Of a DNA stretch of 6,462 nucleotides, positions 5,756-6,462 are shown piece by piece. A program made the position numbers and the translations under genes. Source of the DNA: an uncultured Shinella sp. (GTDB taxonomy: Bacteria > Pseudomonadota > Alphaproteobacteria > Rhizobiales > Rhizobiaceae); NCBI GenBank assembly GCA_946481465.1, contig CAMLOC010000224.1:1-6462 (forward strand), in the 5' to 3' direction. Below the pieces are notes generated by a model. It saw only the letters and a list, made by a program, of their open reading frames with translations. It was not told the DNA's origin and made no database searches. Position 1 is the stretch's first letter. Every line of letters begins with the position of its first letter.

Positions 5756-6462
5756 CCCGCCTTCTGCATCGCGCCATCCATTCCCGCATGCCGGTCGCCG
5801 TGGGCGGCCGGGGCATCGAACTGTTCGATGCCGGGGGCAAGGCCTATATCGACGCGTCGGGCGGTGCGGCCGTCTCCTGCCTAGGCCATGCCCATCCGGC
5901 CGTCATCGCCGCACTGCACGCGCAGATTGACCGGCTCGCCTATGCCCATACCGGCTTCTTCACCTCCGAAGCCGCCGAGGCGCTTGCCGATCTCCTCGTC
6001 GAGGATGTCCCCGCCGGCATCAGCCATGCCTATCTCGTCAGCGGCGGCTCGGAAGCCGTCGAGGCGGCGCTGAAGATGGCGCGGCAATATTTCGTCGAGA
6101 AGGGCGAGCCGCAGCGCCGCCATATCATCGCGCGCCGGCAGAGCTATCACGGCAACACGCTCGGGGCGCTTGCCGCGGGCGGTAACGAATGGCGGCGGGA
6201 GCAGTTCAAGCCGCTGCTCGTCGAAACCCACCATATCGACCCGTGCTATGCCTACCGCCTGCAGGAAACCGGCGAGAGCGACGAGGCCTATGCCGCCCGC
6301 GCCGCGCAGCAGCTGGAAGACAAGATCCTCGAACTCGGCGCGGATACGGTCATCGCCTTCGTCGCCGAGCCGGTCGTCGGCGCCACGGCCGGCGCCGTCC
6401 CGCCCGTCGCCGATTATTTCAAGCGCATCCGCGCCATCTGCGACCGCTACGGCGTGCTGCTC
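5752..6462 (+). CDS. Class III PLP-dependent aminotransferase, N-terminal 237 residues (runs off right edge)
   Basis: A pyridoxal-phosphate aminotransferase of the omega-amino acid/ornithine (acetylornithine-like, class III) family, moving an amino group from an amine or amino acid to a keto acid. Seen: the N-terminal active-site segment YIDASGGAAVSCLGHAHP (32-49), the phosphate-binding SGGSEAVEAALKMAR (97-111), SYHGNTLGAL (131-140) whose aromatic ring stacks on PLP, and AEPVVGATAGAVPP (205-218). The window ends at DRYGVLL (231-237), just before the Asp that contacts the pyridine nitrogen; the catalytic Lys would lie further right. Members are about 430-450 residues, so about half is present. 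GTG at 5752 overlaps the regulator's stop as GTGA, suggesting translational coupling; an in-frame ATG at 5788 (codon 13) is a possible alternative. Genetic linkage to BKACE suggests the product keto acid, or a derivative, feeds that enzyme. Substrate unknown. Confidence 0.94.
   Translation, partial: MTRLLHRAIHSRMPVAVGGRGIELFDAGGKAYIDASGGAAVSCLGHAHPAVIAALHAQIDRLAYAHTGFFTSEAAEALADLLVEDVPAGISHAYLVSGGSEAVEAALKMARQYFVEKGEPQRRHIIARRQSYHGNTLGALAAGGNEWRREQFKPLLVETHHIDPCYAYRLQETGESDEAYAARAAQQLEDKILELGADTVIAFVAEPVVGATAGAVPPVADYFKRIRAICDRYGVLL

Overview
The window is high-GC, densely packed DNA with short intergenic gaps and frequent GTGA stop/start overlaps. Strong G/C third-position bias, a cobalamin riboswitch and a BKACE/RpiR catabolic cluster suggest an alphaproteobacterium, most likely of the Rhizobiaceae type (Rhizobium, Ensifer, Shinella). 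That placement is inferred from style and gene content, not from a marker gene.

Left part (1-1905, minus strand). This is the start of a FecCD/BtuF-type ABC importer operon. A cobalamin riboswitch (about 1696-1905) leads into a periplasmic substrate-binding protein (492-1532). Its stop overlaps the GTG start of a FecCD-family permease that runs off the left edge (1-495). The ATPase should lie further left. The riboswitch argues that the cargo is vitamin B12 or another corrinoid, rather than the ferric siderophore the protein family alone might suggest. The 160 nt between the aptamer and the start codon hold a possible expression platform: a 9-bp inverted repeat that can mask the Shine-Dalgarno sequence, and a short leader ORF that runs across its upstream arm.

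Middle (1906-2409, minus). A small single-pass membrane protein of unknown function (1975-2340) is preceded by a GGAAC-N17-GTT element. This resembles promoters of the alphaproteobacterial general stress sigma factor (EcfG/RpoE2). A TTGACG box with a weak -10 lies just upstream of the riboswitch.

Right part (2410-6462). This is a divergent catabolic locus. On the minus strand are a beta-keto acid cleavage enzyme of the BKACE/DUF849 family (3940-4779) and an unusual NAD-dependent 2-hydroxyacid dehydrogenase (2410-3858). On the plus strand are a MurR/RpiR-family regulator with a SIS sensor domain (4871-5755) and, overlapping it by GTGA, a class III PLP aminotransferase (5752 to the right edge). 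The 91-bp divergent spacer is much more AT-rich than its surroundings and carries overlapping ATATG-N3-CATAT palindromes, the likely operator. A plausible model is that the aminotransferase converts an amino acid (possibly a beta- or omega-amino acid) to a keto acid, BKACE cleaves a beta-keto acid with acetyl-CoA, the dehydrogenase interconverts a hydroxy/keto acid, and the RpiR protein senses an intermediate. The substrate cannot be named from the sequence.
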